64,000 nucleotides of DNA, from contig NZ_CP088952.1 in the NCBI RefSeq assembly GCF_021165955.1, positions 1,116,001 through 1,180,000 of the forward strand. Direction: 5' to 3'. Positions 1-8,409 of this stretch are shown piece by piece. Each line of letters starts with the position of its first letter. Position 1 is the stretch's first letter. The position numbers and the translations under genes were made by a program. Source of the DNA: Massilia endophytica. GTDB lineage: Bacteria > Pseudomonadota > Gammaproteobacteria > Burkholderiales > Burkholderiaceae_D. A model generated the notes under the pieces. That model saw only the letters and a program-made list of their open reading frames with translations, was not told where the DNA came from and made no database searches.

Positions 1-229
1 GGGCGCCTCGCTGGCCATCGCCACCCTGGTGGGCACCTTCGTCACCACCCTCATGACGGGGCGCATCGCCCGCATGAACGCGGCGGCCGTGTTCGTGAGC
101 CTGCTGTTCTGGGGCTGGCTGTGGGGCGTGTGGGGGCTGCTGCTCGGCGTGCCCGTGATCGTGATCGTCAAGGTGGTGGCCGAGCGGGTCGAGGGCATGG
201 AAGTGGTCGCCGAACTCCTCGGCGAATAG
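1..229 (+). CDS. AI-2E family transporter (PerM-like), C-terminal fragment
   Basis: The reading frame is open from base 2 and gives the last 75 residues of a membrane protein. It contains the motif LLFWGWLWGVWGLLLGVPV followed by a short cytoplasmic tail, which is the usual end of AI-2E/PerM family transporters. These are polytopic inner-membrane exporters; substrates are mostly unproven. The 5' part lies outside the window, so no start or promoter can be judged. It ends one base before the stop of the convergent YihY-family gene. Confidence 0.85.
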   Translation, partial: GASLAIATLVGTFVTTLMTGRIARMNAAAVFVSLLFWGWLWGVWGLLLGVPVIVIVKVVAERVEGMEVVAELLGE

Positions 230-230
230 C

Positions 231-1133
231 TCAGACCTTCAGCCGCCCCTGTTCGTCGCGCGGATGGTGCCGCAGGCTGCCCAGCTGCAGCGCGTACTGG
301 CGGGCGAACTCGGCGCCCAGGAAGAAGATCTGCGCCGAGTAATACACCCAGAGCAGCAGGGCGATCATGGAACCGGCCGCGCCGAAGCTGTTGGCCACGC
401 CGCTGTTGCCGATGTAGAGGCCGATGGCGTATTTCCCCAGCGTGAACAGGAAGGCCGTCCCCAGGGCGCCGATGACGACGTCGCGCCAGGACAGCTTGAT
501 CCGCGGCAGCATCTTGTAGATGACGGCGAACATGGCGGCGATCACGCAGAAGCTGATCATGTAGTTGACGAAGGTGAGCAGCATGGCCGTGTTCTGCCAG
601 TAGCCGTTCCAGATCTTCTCCAGCACGGCGAGGGCGGCGCTGATGACCAGCGACACCAGCAGAAGGAAACCCAGCACGAGAATCATGCCGAAGGAGAGCA
701 GGCGGGTGCGCACCGTGTCCCATACCGTGCCCGTGGTCAGGGGCGGAATCTCCCAGATGGTGTCAAGGCTGGACTTGAGTTCGGCAAAGGCGCTGGTGGC
801 GCCGAAGAGCAGCAGGGCCCCGGCCACGATGGTGGCGATGCGGCCCTGTTCCTCGTTGTGGGCGCCCGCCAGGATCAGCTGGATCGCCTCCGCGCCCTGG
901 GCGCCGACCAGGCCGCGCAGCTGCAGGAACAGCTCGCCCTGGGCGGCTTCCTTGCCGTAGAAGAAGCCCGCGATGGCGATCACCAGCACCAGGATGGGCG
1001 CGATCGAGAACAGGGTATAGAAGGCGAGGGCGGCGCCCTTGCTGGCGTCGCTGTGCTCGAACCACTCCGTGATGGCGCAATAGCCTACGCCGGGCAGCTT
1101 CTTGGCGAGGTGGGGAAGTTTTCTCCAGCTCAT
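231..1133 (-). CDS. YihY/BrkB family inner-membrane protein
   Basis: 300 residues, about the family length. Several hydrophobic helices are visible, with the family-typical N-terminal stretch ALAFYTLFSIAPILVLVIA near residue 35 and a second at the end of the protein (SMIALLLWVYYSAQIFFLG). YihY/BrkB proteins are six-helix membrane proteins once mis-called ribonuclease BN; their function is not settled. The start at 1133 (MSWRKLPH) was chosen because the frame further upstream runs across the terminator and into the ompA-like gene. It follows that gene on the same strand but is separated by a strong terminator, so it probably has its own promoter or depends on read-through. Confidence 0.88.
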   Translation of the reverse strand: MSWRKLPHLAKKLPGVGYCAITEWFEHSDASKGAALAFYTLFSIAPILVLVIAIAGFFYGKEAAQGELFLQLRGLVGAQGAEAIQLILAGAHNEEQGRIATIVAGALLLFGATSAFAELKSSLDTIWEIPPLTTGTVWDTVRTRLLSFGMILVLGFLLLVSLVISAALAVLEKIWNGYWQNTAMLLTFVNYMISFCVIAAMFAVIYKMLPRIKLSWRDVVIGALGTAFLFTLGKYAIGLYIGNSGVANSFGAAGSMIALLLWVYYSAQIFFLGAEFARQYALQLGSLRHHPRDEQGRLKV

Positions 1134-1155
1134 GGGTTTCTCCGAAAGTGAACAA

Positions 1156-1185
1156 AACAAAAAGGGGCCTACGCCCCTTTTTGTT
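1156..1185 (-). terminator. Intrinsic terminator downstream of the OmpA-family gene
   Basis: A perfect 13-bp inverted repeat (1156-1168 and 1173-1185) with a 4-base loop. The GC core is GGGGC/GCCCC and the outer part is A-rich on one side and T-rich on the other. Reading on the minus strand it ends in a T-rich run, so it should stop transcription from the OmpA-family gene. It is symmetrical and could also act on the other strand. Confidence 0.85.
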
Positions 1186-1201
1186 CCCGCCGGCAGGCGC
1201 C

Positions 1202-2239
1202 TTACTGCACGCGGCGTTCGACGGTGATCTGCTCCACTTCGACGCGGCGGTTCGGCTCCAGGCACTTGATCAGGTCCGAACGCTTCTTGTTGTTGCACTG
1301 AACAACAGGTTCGTCCTCGCCCTTGCCCTGGGTCGTCAGGCGGTCGGCGGCAATGCCCTTGCCCACCAGGTAGGCCTTGACCGAGTCCGCGCGGCGCAGC
1401 GAGAGCTTCTGGTTGTAGCTCTTGGAGCCGATGCGGTCCGCGTGGCCGGTGATGACGATGCCGCTCAGGCTGGGGTTCTCGTTCAGCAGGCGGGCGATGT
1501 CATCCAGCTTCGGCTGGTTCGGGTTCAGCTTGGCGCTGTCGAACTCGAACAGCTCGGTGGCCGACATGGTCACCTTCTCGAAGCGTGCTGGCGGCGGTGG
1601 CGGCGGTGGCGGCGGAGCCACTGGCGGCGGTGGCGGCGGCGGTTCGGCCGCGACCGGCGGCGGCGCGACCGGCGCCGGCGCCGGGGCGGCGCCCAGCAGG
1701 TAGTTGAAGCCCAGGTTCAGGTAGACATTGTTCGCGCTGGAGTGCGGGAAGGTGTCGCCGCGCAGGAAGCCGTGCACATTGCGCACGTCCGCCTGGAAGG
1801 ACCAGCGGTCGTTGATCGAGGACTGGAAGCCCAGGCCGGCGCTCAGGAACGGCGAGGTGCGGCGCGGCTGGCTGAAGCTCTGGAAGGGGTTGGCCTTGTC
1901 GCGCTCGGCGCCCAGGCCGACCAGGATGAAGGGGCGGAAGGTCTTGCGCGAGAACATATAGAGGGCGTCCAGGCCCACGGTCTGCTGCTCGTAGCGGGTG
2001 CCGTTTTCTTTCGAGCGGGCGTAGGTGTAGCCCACCTGCACGTCCCAGTCCGGATGCACGGTGCGGCCGAACTTGAGGCCGCCGCCATGGCCGGTGCGGT
2101 CGGTGACCCAGTCGCTGTCCGGCTTCATGACGCTGAAACTGGGCTGGATATACCAGTTCGGGTTGATCGCGGCGTCTTGCGCGGACGCGGCGAAGGAAGC
2201 ACACAGCAGGGCTGCGGCAGTAGCAATATTTTTATTCAT
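1202..2239 (-). CDS. OmpA-family outer-membrane protein
   Basis: 345 residues. A signal peptide (residues 1-20, ending ASA-Q) precedes an N-terminal barrel of about 160 residues (21-183). A linker of almost only proline and alanine follows (184-218), then a C-terminal OmpA-like peptidoglycan-binding domain (about 221-345). That domain shows the expected GHADRIGS and LSLRRADSVKAYL motifs and a Cys pair (CNNKKRSDLIKC) as in E. coli OmpA. It should anchor the outer membrane to the cell wall. The linker is encoded by long runs of GGC/GGT on the plus strand, a low-complexity tract that could vary in length. A 229-bp upstream region leaves room for its own promoter. Confidence 0.92.
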   Translation of the reverse strand: MNKNIATAAALLCASFAASAQDAAINPNWYIQPSFSVMKPDSDWVTDRTGHGGGLKFGRTVHPDWDVQVGYTYARSKENGTRYEQQTVGLDALYMFSRKTFRPFILVGLGAERDKANPFQSFSQPRRTSPFLSAGLGFQSSINDRWSFQADVRNVHGFLRGDTFPHSSANNVYLNLGFNYLLGAAPAPAPVAPPPVAAEPPPPPPPVAPPPPPPPPPARFEKVTMSATELFEFDSAKLNPNQPKLDDIARLLNENPSLSGIVITGHADRIGSKSYNQKLSLRRADSVKAYLVGKGIAADRLTTQGKGEDEPVVQCNNKKRSDLIKCLEPNRRVEVEQITVERRVQ

Positions 2240-2415
2240 CGATGCTCCTGATGCGTTGAAAAAGTAATCCAGCGATTCGTGAGATAGCTGTTGGACGCAG
2301 TGTAGGGGGGCGCCGTTCGCGCACTCCGTGCGCTAGCGCACAAATAGCTTGCGTTAAATCAAACATGTTGCGCTTTTCATACAGGAACTGCGCTTCGCTG
2401 CCGCAGTCAAAGAAA

Positions 2416-2452
2416 AGAATCGCGCCGCTCCGCGAGGGAGGGGCGCGATTCT
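2416..2452 (-). terminator. Terminator after the collagen-like lipoprotein gene
   Basis: An 11-bp inverted repeat (2416-2426 and 2442-2452) with a 15-base loop, followed on the minus strand by a T-rich stretch. It sits 17 bases past the stop codon of the small lipoprotein gene, as expected for its terminator. Confidence 0.7.
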
Positions 2453-2468
2453 GGCGGGGACGGCGCGC

Positions 2469-2735
2469 TTAGCGGGCCGGGGTGGTCGCGGCGGCGTCTG
2501 CCGGCGGCGGCGTGGTGGCGTTGTTGGCCGGCGGGGTCTCGGCGCTTGGCGCCACGATCACGGTATCGCCAGGCTTGCCCGGCTCGCCCTGTGGGCCGGG
2601 AGCGCCGGCCGGGCCTTGCGGTCCGGGCACGGCCACGGCTGCCGGGGTTTCCGGCGGCGGGTTGTTGGTGACGGTTTTTTCGCAGGCGGCCAGGCTCAGG
2701 GCGGCGACCGCTGCCAGCAGGATGGAAGATTTCAT
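2469..2735 (-). CDS. Small lipoprotein with collagen-like Gly-X-Y repeats
   Basis: 88 residues. A lipoprotein signal ends in LSLAAC with the lipid-modified cysteine at residue 18. Residues 38-58 are seven uninterrupted collagen-type triplets (GPQ, GPA, GAP, GPQ, GEP, GKP, GDT), flanked by Pro/Ala/Thr-rich low-complexity sequence. There is no other domain. I infer a surface or periplasmic lipoprotein that may trimerise through the triplets, but seven triplets is short for a stable triple helix. An AAAGGA ribosome site lies just before the start. Function unknown. Confidence 0.75.
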   Translation of the reverse strand: MKSSILLAAVAALSLAACEKTVTNNPPPETPAAVAVPGPQGPAGAPGPQGEPGKPGDTVIVAPSAETPPANNATTPPPADAAATTPAR

Positions 2736-2856
2736 GGTGTTCGTCCTTTCGTAAAGGTCTCTCGATGAACCGGGTTACAGCTTAAACAGGCGTGCCGATG
2801 CCGCTCTGTACGAGAACGCACACTTCAGCGGCTTTCCAGGCCTTCATGTCTGACCG

Positions 2857-2868
2857 GCAATTAATTGC
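2857..2868. promoter_or_regulatory. 12-bp perfect palindrome, possible operator
   Basis: GCAATTAATTGC, a perfect palindrome inside the 261-bp intergenic region between the lipoprotein gene and the winged-helix gene. It lies about 130 bp before the latter's start. It could be a regulator site, but a single copy gives no proof. Confidence 0.25.
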
Positions 2869-2996
2869 GTGATTTATGTTCGTTGCCGCACAGACTTTCC
2901 CGGCTCCGGAGCGCAATCTGTGGCCATAGATTCAAGCGATTACCGGCGGCTTCCCGGCAGCCGCCCTTTCTGGACATCGTTATTAAGGAGTTTCAC

Positions 2997-3635
2997 ATGC
3001 ACGCAATCAATTCTCACGACCTGCCAAGCAGCGAAATGATGGGCACCCAGAACGAAGGCCGCGAGGCTGCCGTGTCCGCGTCGAAGCCGCGCCTGGCACT
3101 GGTCGAGCGTCCGGGCCCGGGAACCGAGCGCAAGGCATTGTCCCTGGCATCGATCGAGCGCGTACGCTCGACCTCCGCGACGCTGCGCCGCATCGAAAAC
3201 ATGCAGAAACTGATCGGCGAGCTGCAGAACCACGAGATGCTGGCCGACGAGATCGCCTGGTTCCTGAAATTCTCGCCCTCGGGCGCCCGCAAATATATCC
3301 GCGACCTGCGCGAGGCGGGCGTCATCGAGCTGGCGCGCTATATCGAGGGCACTGCCACCTATCTGGGCAAGGCCGTCTACCGCCTTACCCCGGATGCGGA
3401 ACGCGTGCAGGCCTTCCTGGCCGCCATCGCCCAGCCCAAGCGCGAAGGCGCGCCGCCCCGCAAGGAGCGCCCCAGCCTGCGCGAGCAGAGCATGGCCGGC
3501 GCGGGCCGCCACTTCCATATCCTGGCCGACGATACGCATTACGCCATCCGTGTGAACCGCGGCCCCGTGACGCGCGATCCCCTGGTGGCCGCCCTGTTCG
3601 GCGCCCCGGCATCCCTGCAAAAAGCCCAATCCTGA
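2997..3635 (+). CDS. Winged-helix DNA-binding protein, unknown regulon
   Basis: 212 residues from the ATG at 2997, which has a good AAGGAG ribosome site 7 bases upstream; longer versions of the frame lack one. A winged-helix-like segment lies near residues 75-110 (MLADEIAWFLKFSPSGARKY, then a strand pair LARYIEG/TATYLGKAVYRLT). The C-terminal third has no recognisable domain. It looks like a transcription regulator or a plasmid/phage-type DNA-binding protein, but I do not recognise a named family. The gene stands alone, followed by a hairpin. Confidence 0.6.
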   Translation: MHAINSHDLPSSEMMGTQNEGREAAVSASKPRLALVERPGPGTERKALSLASIERVRSTSATLRRIENMQKLIGELQNHEMLADEIAWFLKFSPSGARKYIRDLREAGVIELARYIEGTATYLGKAVYRLTPDAERVQAFLAAIAQPKREGAPPRKERPSLREQSMAGAGRHFHILADDTHYAIRVNRGPVTRDPLVAALFGAPASLQKAQS

Positions 3636-3655
3636 AGCAGCAGTGCTAAGCTTCC

Positions 3656-3683
3656 CTTGCCGGCATGTTGAAATGCCGGCAAG
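3656..3683. terminator. Strong hairpin after the winged-helix gene
   Basis: A perfect 11-bp inverted repeat (3656-3666 and 3673-3683) with a 6-base loop, 20 bases past the stop codon. No T-run follows, so termination would be inefficient or Rho-assisted. It may instead protect the mRNA end. Confidence 0.5.
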
Positions 3684-3713
3684 CCACCCCATCTGTGGCA
3701 GAACTGATCTGTT

Positions 3714-4619
3714 ATGGACGGCATTCCCATGGAAGCTTTGCTCTGGCTTACCCTCCTGGCGCTGGCGATAGCCGCGCCTTTCGCCTATCCCCGCTGGTCG
3801 CTGCGCCGCGCCCTGGCGCGGCCGCTGTCCCCGTCCGCACTGAACATCCTGCGCCGCCGCGTTGCGGTCTATGGGCGCATGGCGCCTGAGCTGCAGGCCC
3901 AGCTGCAGAAGATGGTGGTCCAATTCCTGCACCAGAAGAAGTTTGTCGGCTGCGCAGGCCTCGAAGTGACGGAGGAAATGCGGGTGACCATTGCCGCCCA
4001 GGCCTGCCTGCTGCTGCTGAACCGTCCCAGCAGGGTCTTTCCGGCCCTGCATACCATCCTGCTGTACCCCGGCGCCTTTGCCGCGCCGCGCAAGGAGATC
4101 GGTCCCGGCGGCGTGGTGACGGACGGGCACCAGCACATGCTGGGCGAATCCTGGGGCGACGGCCGCGTGGTCCTGTCCTGGGACGACGTGCGGCGCGGCG
4201 CGGGCGACTGGACGGACGGCCAGAACGTGGTACTGCACGAGTTCGCGCACCAGCTGGACAGCGAATCGGGCAGCACCAATGGCGCGCCTTACCTGGGCAG
4301 CCAGGAGAGCTACCGCAGCTGGTCCGAGGTGCTGTCGCGCGACTTTGCCAACCTGCGCCACGACGCCTGGTACGGCCGCCAGGACAGCGTGCTCGACCAT
4401 TACGGCGCCACCAGTCCCGCCGAGTTCTTCGCCGTGGCCACGGAGACCTTCTTCGAAAAGCCCTGGCAGATGGCCGAGCGCCATGCGCAGCTCTTCGGCG
4501 AACTGCTCAAGTACTACAGGGTCGATCCACGCGCATGGCAGGACCGGCCCGCGCCGCCGCCCGAGCTGGAAATGCCCGTCATTCCCGGCAACCGCAACAT
4601 CGCCTGGGCCAGCTGGTAG
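3714..4619 (+). CDS. mtfA: MtfA-type zinc metallopeptidase (M90 family)
   Basis: 301 residues with an N-terminal hydrophobic helix (about 7-25). The zinc motif HEFAH is at residues 175-179, and a downstream glutamate region (PAEFFAVATETFFEKP) matches the M90 pattern. In E. coli MtfA binds the repressor Mlc and so affects the glucose PTS; that role is not transferable here without evidence. The start could also be the ATG at 3729 (MEALLW), and neither has a strong ribosome site. E. coli MtfA is somewhat shorter, and the N-terminal helix accounts for much of the difference. Confidence 0.85.
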   Translation: MDGIPMEALLWLTLLALAIAAPFAYPRWSLRRALARPLSPSALNILRRRVAVYGRMAPELQAQLQKMVVQFLHQKKFVGCAGLEVTEEMRVTIAAQACLLLLNRPSRVFPALHTILLYPGAFAAPRKEIGPGGVVTDGHQHMLGESWGDGRVVLSWDDVRRGAGDWTDGQNVVLHEFAHQLDSESGSTNGAPYLGSQESYRSWSEVLSRDFANLRHDAWYGRQDSVLDHYGATSPAEFFAVATETFFEKPWQMAERHAQLFGELLKYYRVDPRAWQDRPAPPPELEMPVIPGNRNIAWASW

Positions 4620-4711
4620 GCAAGCTGAGCGGCAAGCTGTGTGCGTCAGCGTACGGAAGCGCGGTGGCCGGCACGGCAAGCTGGGGACGTGCCAATATGC
4701 GGGAGAACATC

Positions 4712-5263
4712 ATGACAAGAATTATTGCCGGCCATTTCCAGCTGCAGGACCAGACGGAGGCCGCGCGCCAGGCTTTCCTGGACGCGGGCTACCCGGCCGA
4801 ACAGATCAGTTCCTTCTATCTCAACCAGCCGGGCCAGCATGCCACGCATGAGCTGGGCGGCGACCGCGACAAGTCGCCCGGCGCCAAGGACTCTCCGGAA
4901 GGGCTGGCCAAGGGCGCGGCCACGGGCGGCGCCATCGGGGCGGCGCTGGGAGCGGCCACGGTGCCGCTGACCGGCCCCGTGGGCCCCGTGGTCGGCGGCC
5001 TGGTGGGCGCCCATGTGGGCTCCCTCTACAGCTTCTCCCATATGAAGGAGCGTGGCGAGCCGGAAAAAGGCGGCGAAAACCAGGTGGAGCCGCGCAAGCC
5101 GGGCATGATGATTGCCGTCGCCTTGCCCGACGGGGACGAAACGCGCGCCGTGCAGCTGCTGCGCGACCTGGGCGCCAATCACATCGAGCGGGCCGAAGGC
5201 AGCATCGTCAACGGCGACTGGACCGACTTCAATCCCCTGTCCCTGCCGGACCTGGTGCACTGA
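4712..5263 (+). CDS. Glycine-zipper protein, unknown function
   Basis: 183 residues from ATG 4712, preceded by GGGAGAAC. The N-terminal 45 residues and the C-terminal 60 look like two small alpha/beta units. Between them a Gly/Ala-rich stretch (about 66-105) has G-xxx-G spacing typical of glycine-zipper membrane segments. A similar layout occurs in general-stress proteins that modify membranes, but I do not recognise a named family. It is a single gene between mtfA and a small unknown protein. The short leader contains three copies of GGCAAGCTG (4619-4683), possibly just chance repeats. Confidence 0.65.
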   Translation: MTRIIAGHFQLQDQTEAARQAFLDAGYPAEQISSFYLNQPGQHATHELGGDRDKSPGAKDSPEGLAKGAATGGAIGAALGAATVPLTGPVGPVVGGLVGAHVGSLYSFSHMKERGEPEKGGENQVEPRKPGMMIAVALPDGDETRAVQLLRDLGANHIERAEGSIVNGDWTDFNPLSLPDLVH

Positions 5264-5364
5264 TTGGCTGTTGTAAAGGGCCAATAATTGCTGGCGCGCA
5301 TGCCGATTTTGGCGCATGATCGGCACAGGGATGCACACACGCTTCTTTGACAGGGAGAGCGTTC

Positions 5365-5724
5365 ATGACACAGGCATGGCTAGTCCTCACCCGCCCGGAC
5401 GGGCGCGAAGTGGCGGCGCCGACCGAGGCCCAGCTGGCCGCGGCGCTCGCCGATGTGTATGAAGGCAAGGCGCACAGTCCCGAAGGCGGGCCCGGTTCGG
5501 CCGTGCTGCGCTTCGGCTACGACGACGGCCTGATGTACCAGATGGAAGTGGCAGGCAACGGCGCCATCCGTTACGAGGAATGGTCGGATCGGGACTGCGA
5601 GATTGCGCTGGCGCAGCCACGGCTCATGTCCGCCGACCGCCAGCATGCGCTCAGGCTGTGGAAGCTGCTGGCCCAGCGCCAGGTGGCGAAGATACGCGAC
5701 CAGGACTGGCACTCCGGCGCCTAG
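5365..5724 (+). CDS. Small hypothetical protein (119 aa)
   Basis: Start ATG 5365 with AGGGAGAG upstream. The protein is acidic and soluble, with no signal peptide or membrane helix. An N-terminal beta-rich part (WLVLTRPDG, VLRFGYDDGLMYQMEV) is followed by a C-terminal helix. I do not recognise a family. Its stop codon overlaps the stop of the convergent universal stress gene inside one CTAG. Confidence 0.55.
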   Translation: MTQAWLVLTRPDGREVAAPTEAQLAAALADVYEGKAHSPEGGPGSAVLRFGYDDGLMYQMEVAGNGAIRYEEWSDRDCEIALAQPRLMSADRQHALRLWKLLAQRQVAKIRDQDWHSGA

Positions 5725-6626
5725 TGCGCCATCAGCAGCGGAAGCCCCATCGATTCGAGCACCCGGCGCGTCACGCCCCCCAGCAGGGTCTCGCGCACCC
5801 GCGAGTGGCCGTAAGCGCCAAGCACCATCAGGTCGCAGCCCAATTCTTCCGCCAGGCCAAGCAGGGCCTCGCCCACATCGCCAGGCCGTTTCAGCAGGCC
5901 CTGGCGCGCCGTCTGGCGCAGCGCCACCGTCGCCTGCACGCCCTGGCGCGCCAGCCAGGCCAGGAGATCCGCGCCCGGCTCCTCGCCGAAGGCGGCGGGA
6001 TGCAGGTCCGCGTCGAAGATGGCCACCGTCACCCGTTCGGCGCGCCGCAGCAGGGGCAGGGCTTCGCGCACCGCGCGCGCCGCCTGCTTGCTGGCGTTCC
6101 AGGCGATCAGCACCTCGCGCCCCGGCAAGGGAGCGCCGGGCGTGGCCACGCCGCTGCTGTTCACGGAGATGGCGCCGTCCGTGCGCGCCGCATTCGGCAC
6201 CACGAGCACGGCGCATCCGGCCTCCGTCAGTACTTCGGCGGGAAAGTCGCCCGCGCTGCCGCGCTGGCGGATGTCCGGCTGCGACACCAGCACCAGGTCG
6301 GCGTGCCGGGCCAGCAGGCTCAGGCCCGCGCCCGCCTCGTCGTCCAGGATGCGCTCCTCGACATCATGCACGCCGATGGCGTGGAGCTGGGGGCGGAAAT
6401 CGGCCAGGGCGCGGTTGGCGCGCTCGCGCAGCACATCGAGGTGGCGCGCCAGGTTGGGGTCCTGTTCGTCCACTATCTCGTTCTGGTAAAGGAAGCGCGA
6501 CACGCCGGTGGCGGCGGCGCCGATGACATGGGCGCCGTCCTGCAGCGCCAGTTCGCCGGCCAGCAGGATGCGCGCCCGCGCGTGCGGGGACTCGTCCACG
6601 TGCACCAGGATCGTCTTGTAGGCCAT
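5721..6626 (-). CDS. Universal stress protein, tandem UspA domains
   Basis: 301 residues holding two Usp folds. The first (about 1-145) starts MAYKTILVHVDES and ends CAVLVVPN. The second (about 165-301) starts VLIAWNASK and has an ATP-type G-2x-G-9x-G-like motif, GAYGHSRVRETLLGGVTRRVL. Tandem Usp proteins act in the cytoplasm in stress survival, often binding ATP. The start at 6626 fits the family N-terminus; the frame continues upstream without homology. It lies downstream of the DksA-like gene on the same strand with a 46-bp gap, so co-transcription is possible. Confidence 0.9.
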   Translation of the reverse strand: MAYKTILVHVDESPHARARILLAGELALQDGAHVIGAAATGVSRFLYQNEIVDEQDPNLARHLDVLRERANRALADFRPQLHAIGVHDVEERILDDEAGAGLSLLARHADLVLVSQPDIRQRGSAGDFPAEVLTEAGCAVLVVPNAARTDGAISVNSSGVATPGAPLPGREVLIAWNASKQAARAVREALPLLRRAERVTVAIFDADLHPAAFGEEPGADLLAWLARQGVQATVALRQTARQGLLKRPGDVGEALLGLAEELGCDLMVLGAYGHSRVRETLLGGVTRRVLESMGLPLLMAH

Positions 6627-6672
6627 GGAGCGATTATAGGACGGCAGCGCAGGGCTGCCGCGCACGGAACGA

Positions 6673-7044
6673 TCAGCGCTTGCCCTGTTCCAGGCGGGTC
6701 TGGCAGGTGATGCAGAAGCGCGCCTCGGGCCGGGCGCTCAGGCGGGAAAAGCCGATGGGATTGCCGCACTGCTCGCAGTAGCCGTAGTCGCCGCTGTCGA
6801 TGCGGGCCAGGGCGCTGCGCAGGGCGCGCTGCTGCACCAGGCGCAGCTCGTCGGCCTCGGCGGCCAGCTGGTTCATGGTGCGGTTGCTGGCGCTGTCGGC
6901 GGGCGAGGTCTCGATCTCCTCGACCACGGGCAGGCGTTTGAATTCGCTGAGCGGGCGCGCGCCGGGCTGCACCTGCAGCTCGTGCAGGCGCTGGCTCAGC
7001 AGTTCGCGCAACTGGGCAATCTGGTCGGGGTGCAGGGCGTCCAT
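6673..7044 (-). CDS. TraR/DksA-type zinc-finger protein
   Basis: 123 residues: a helical N-terminal two-thirds and a four-cysteine zinc finger at C90, C93, C111 and C114 (CEQC...CITC). DksA-family proteins enter the RNA polymerase secondary channel and modulate initiation with ppGpp. This one is shorter than true DksA and lacks an obvious DxxDxA tip motif in its coiled coil, so it is likely a paralogue rather than DksA itself. It is probably the last gene of an operon with the 141-residue protein and the lipoprotein upstream (28-bp gap). Confidence 0.82.
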   Translation of the reverse strand: MDALHPDQIAQLRELLSQRLHELQVQPGARPLSEFKRLPVVEEIETSPADSASNRTMNQLAAEADELRLVQQRALRSALARIDSGDYGYCEQCGNPIGFSRLSARPEARFCITCQTRLEQGKR

Positions 7045-7072
7045 GTCCCCGATTGTATGCCTGCGGCCCGCG

Positions 7073-7498
7073 CTACGCTTGCGGCGAATCCTTCAGTGCG
7101 GCGAGGTTCGCCTTCAGGCTCTCGGCGGCGGGCGCCAGGTCCTCGGGCCGCGCCGAGGCCACGGCTGCGGCCAGAGAAAGCAGGTCTCCCGCGATATCGG
7201 CGATGGTCTTCATGCGCTCGATCTTGCGGATGGTTTCGCGCGCCTGCGCCGCCAGGTCCAGCAGGTGCTGGCGCGGCACTGCCAGCTCGCGCGCCGACAA
7301 GGCCACTGCGTTGGTGTACAGCGTGTTGGCCTGCAGGCGCAGCGCCACTTCCTTGTCGAACAGCGCCTGCGCCTCCTCGTGCGTGGCGCTGTTCTTGTTG
7401 ATCGCGCGCAGCACCCGGGCATGCAGCTCGTTGGCGCTGGCAGTCAGGCTGTCGGCCAGTAGCGCAATATCGGTTGGCGTTTTCGCAGTCTGGCTCAT
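7073..7498 (-). CDS. Helical hypothetical protein (141 aa), coupled to a lipoprotein
   Basis: An all-alpha, alanine-rich soluble protein without signal peptide. Its start overlaps the stop of the upstream lipoprotein gene by ATGA, so the two are translationally coupled and likely work together. I do not recognise a family. Confidence 0.6.
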   Translation of the reverse strand: MSQTAKTPTDIALLADSLTASANELHARVLRAINKNSATHEEAQALFDKEVALRLQANTLYTNAVALSARELAVPRQHLLDLAAQARETIRKIERMKTIADIAGDLLSLAAAVASARPEDLAPAAESLKANLAALKDSPQA

Positions 7499-8313
7499 GG
7501 CTGGCCTCCTTGGACGGTCGGGGCGGGGAGGGCCGGCGCGGCGGCCAGCGCACGGCCCGCGGGCACCGCGAGCTGCAGCACGAGGGCCTCATGCTGCTTG
7601 CGTATCTCCTCCACGTGCTGCAAGGCCAGCGTGTGGCGCAGTCCGAGCAGCTGGTACTCCTTGGCTTTTTCCTGCCGATGCGACTTGGCGAGGATGGCGA
7701 GCAGGCGGTCGGTGGGCTTGCTGGCGAACGGAATCTCCACCTCCAGCATCCCGAGCACGATAGCGGCCTCGTTGTCATGATGCTTGTCAAAGGTGCGCAG
7801 GAGCGTCGCCATGGCATCGAGCGACTCCTGGAGCGGCGTGTAGCCATCGCGCAGCATGGCATGGACGGCCTCGTGCTGCATGGGCTGGGTGATCATGCGC
7901 GAGAGCACGCGCGCCAGGCCCGCATAGGCGTTCACATGGCGGTCGGTCAGGCCGGTATCCGGCCAAGCCTTGATGCCGGAAGCGAGGCCCTTGATCTGCT
8001 TGCCCGCATCGAACTGGTCGCCGCCCGCGAGGGCGCCCAGTGCGCGCATGTACAGCACCACGGACTGATGCAGGGCGACGAGATCGGGGTAAGCCGCGCG
8101 GCGGGCATCGTCGGCGAGCACTTCGGTGCGCACGTTGGCGGCGGTGAGATAAGGCTGTTCACGCTGGAAGGTATCGCGGAAGCGCTGGCTCAGGTCAGCG
8201 AATCCCGCCAGCTTGGGCGCCTCGCTGGCGAAATCGCGGACCTCGCGCATCCGGGAATCGCTGGCGCAGCCGCTCAGGGCGGCGAGCAGAAGAAGGCAGA
8301 AAAGGGCGCGCAT
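7495..8313 (-). CDS. Predicted lipoprotein, unknown function
   Basis: 272 residues with a lipoprotein signal (AALSGC, Cys 16). The mature part is mainly helical, with no recognised domain and a Pro/Ala-rich tail. It is the first gene of a three-gene operon with the 141-residue protein and a DksA-like protein. The 208 bp upstream contains a large inverted-repeat element. Confidence 0.65.
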   Translation of the reverse strand: MRALFCLLLLAALSGCASDSRMREVRDFASEAPKLAGFADLSQRFRDTFQREQPYLTAANVRTEVLADDARRAAYPDLVALHQSVVLYMRALGALAGGDQFDAGKQIKGLASGIKAWPDTGLTDRHVNAYAGLARVLSRMITQPMQHEAVHAMLRDGYTPLQESLDAMATLLRTFDKHHDNEAAIVLGMLEVEIPFASKPTDRLLAILAKSHRQEKAKEYQLLGLRHTLALQHVEEIRKQHEALVLQLAVPAGRALAAAPALPAPTVQGGQP

Positions 8314-8409
8314 GGATCATCCTTTGCTGATGAAGCGGAGCACCCATCTTGCCCCCGAGCCAGCCCCCGCCCCTTGCGCCACCGCAACCCCGCTGCTGAC
8401 TGCTCGGTT

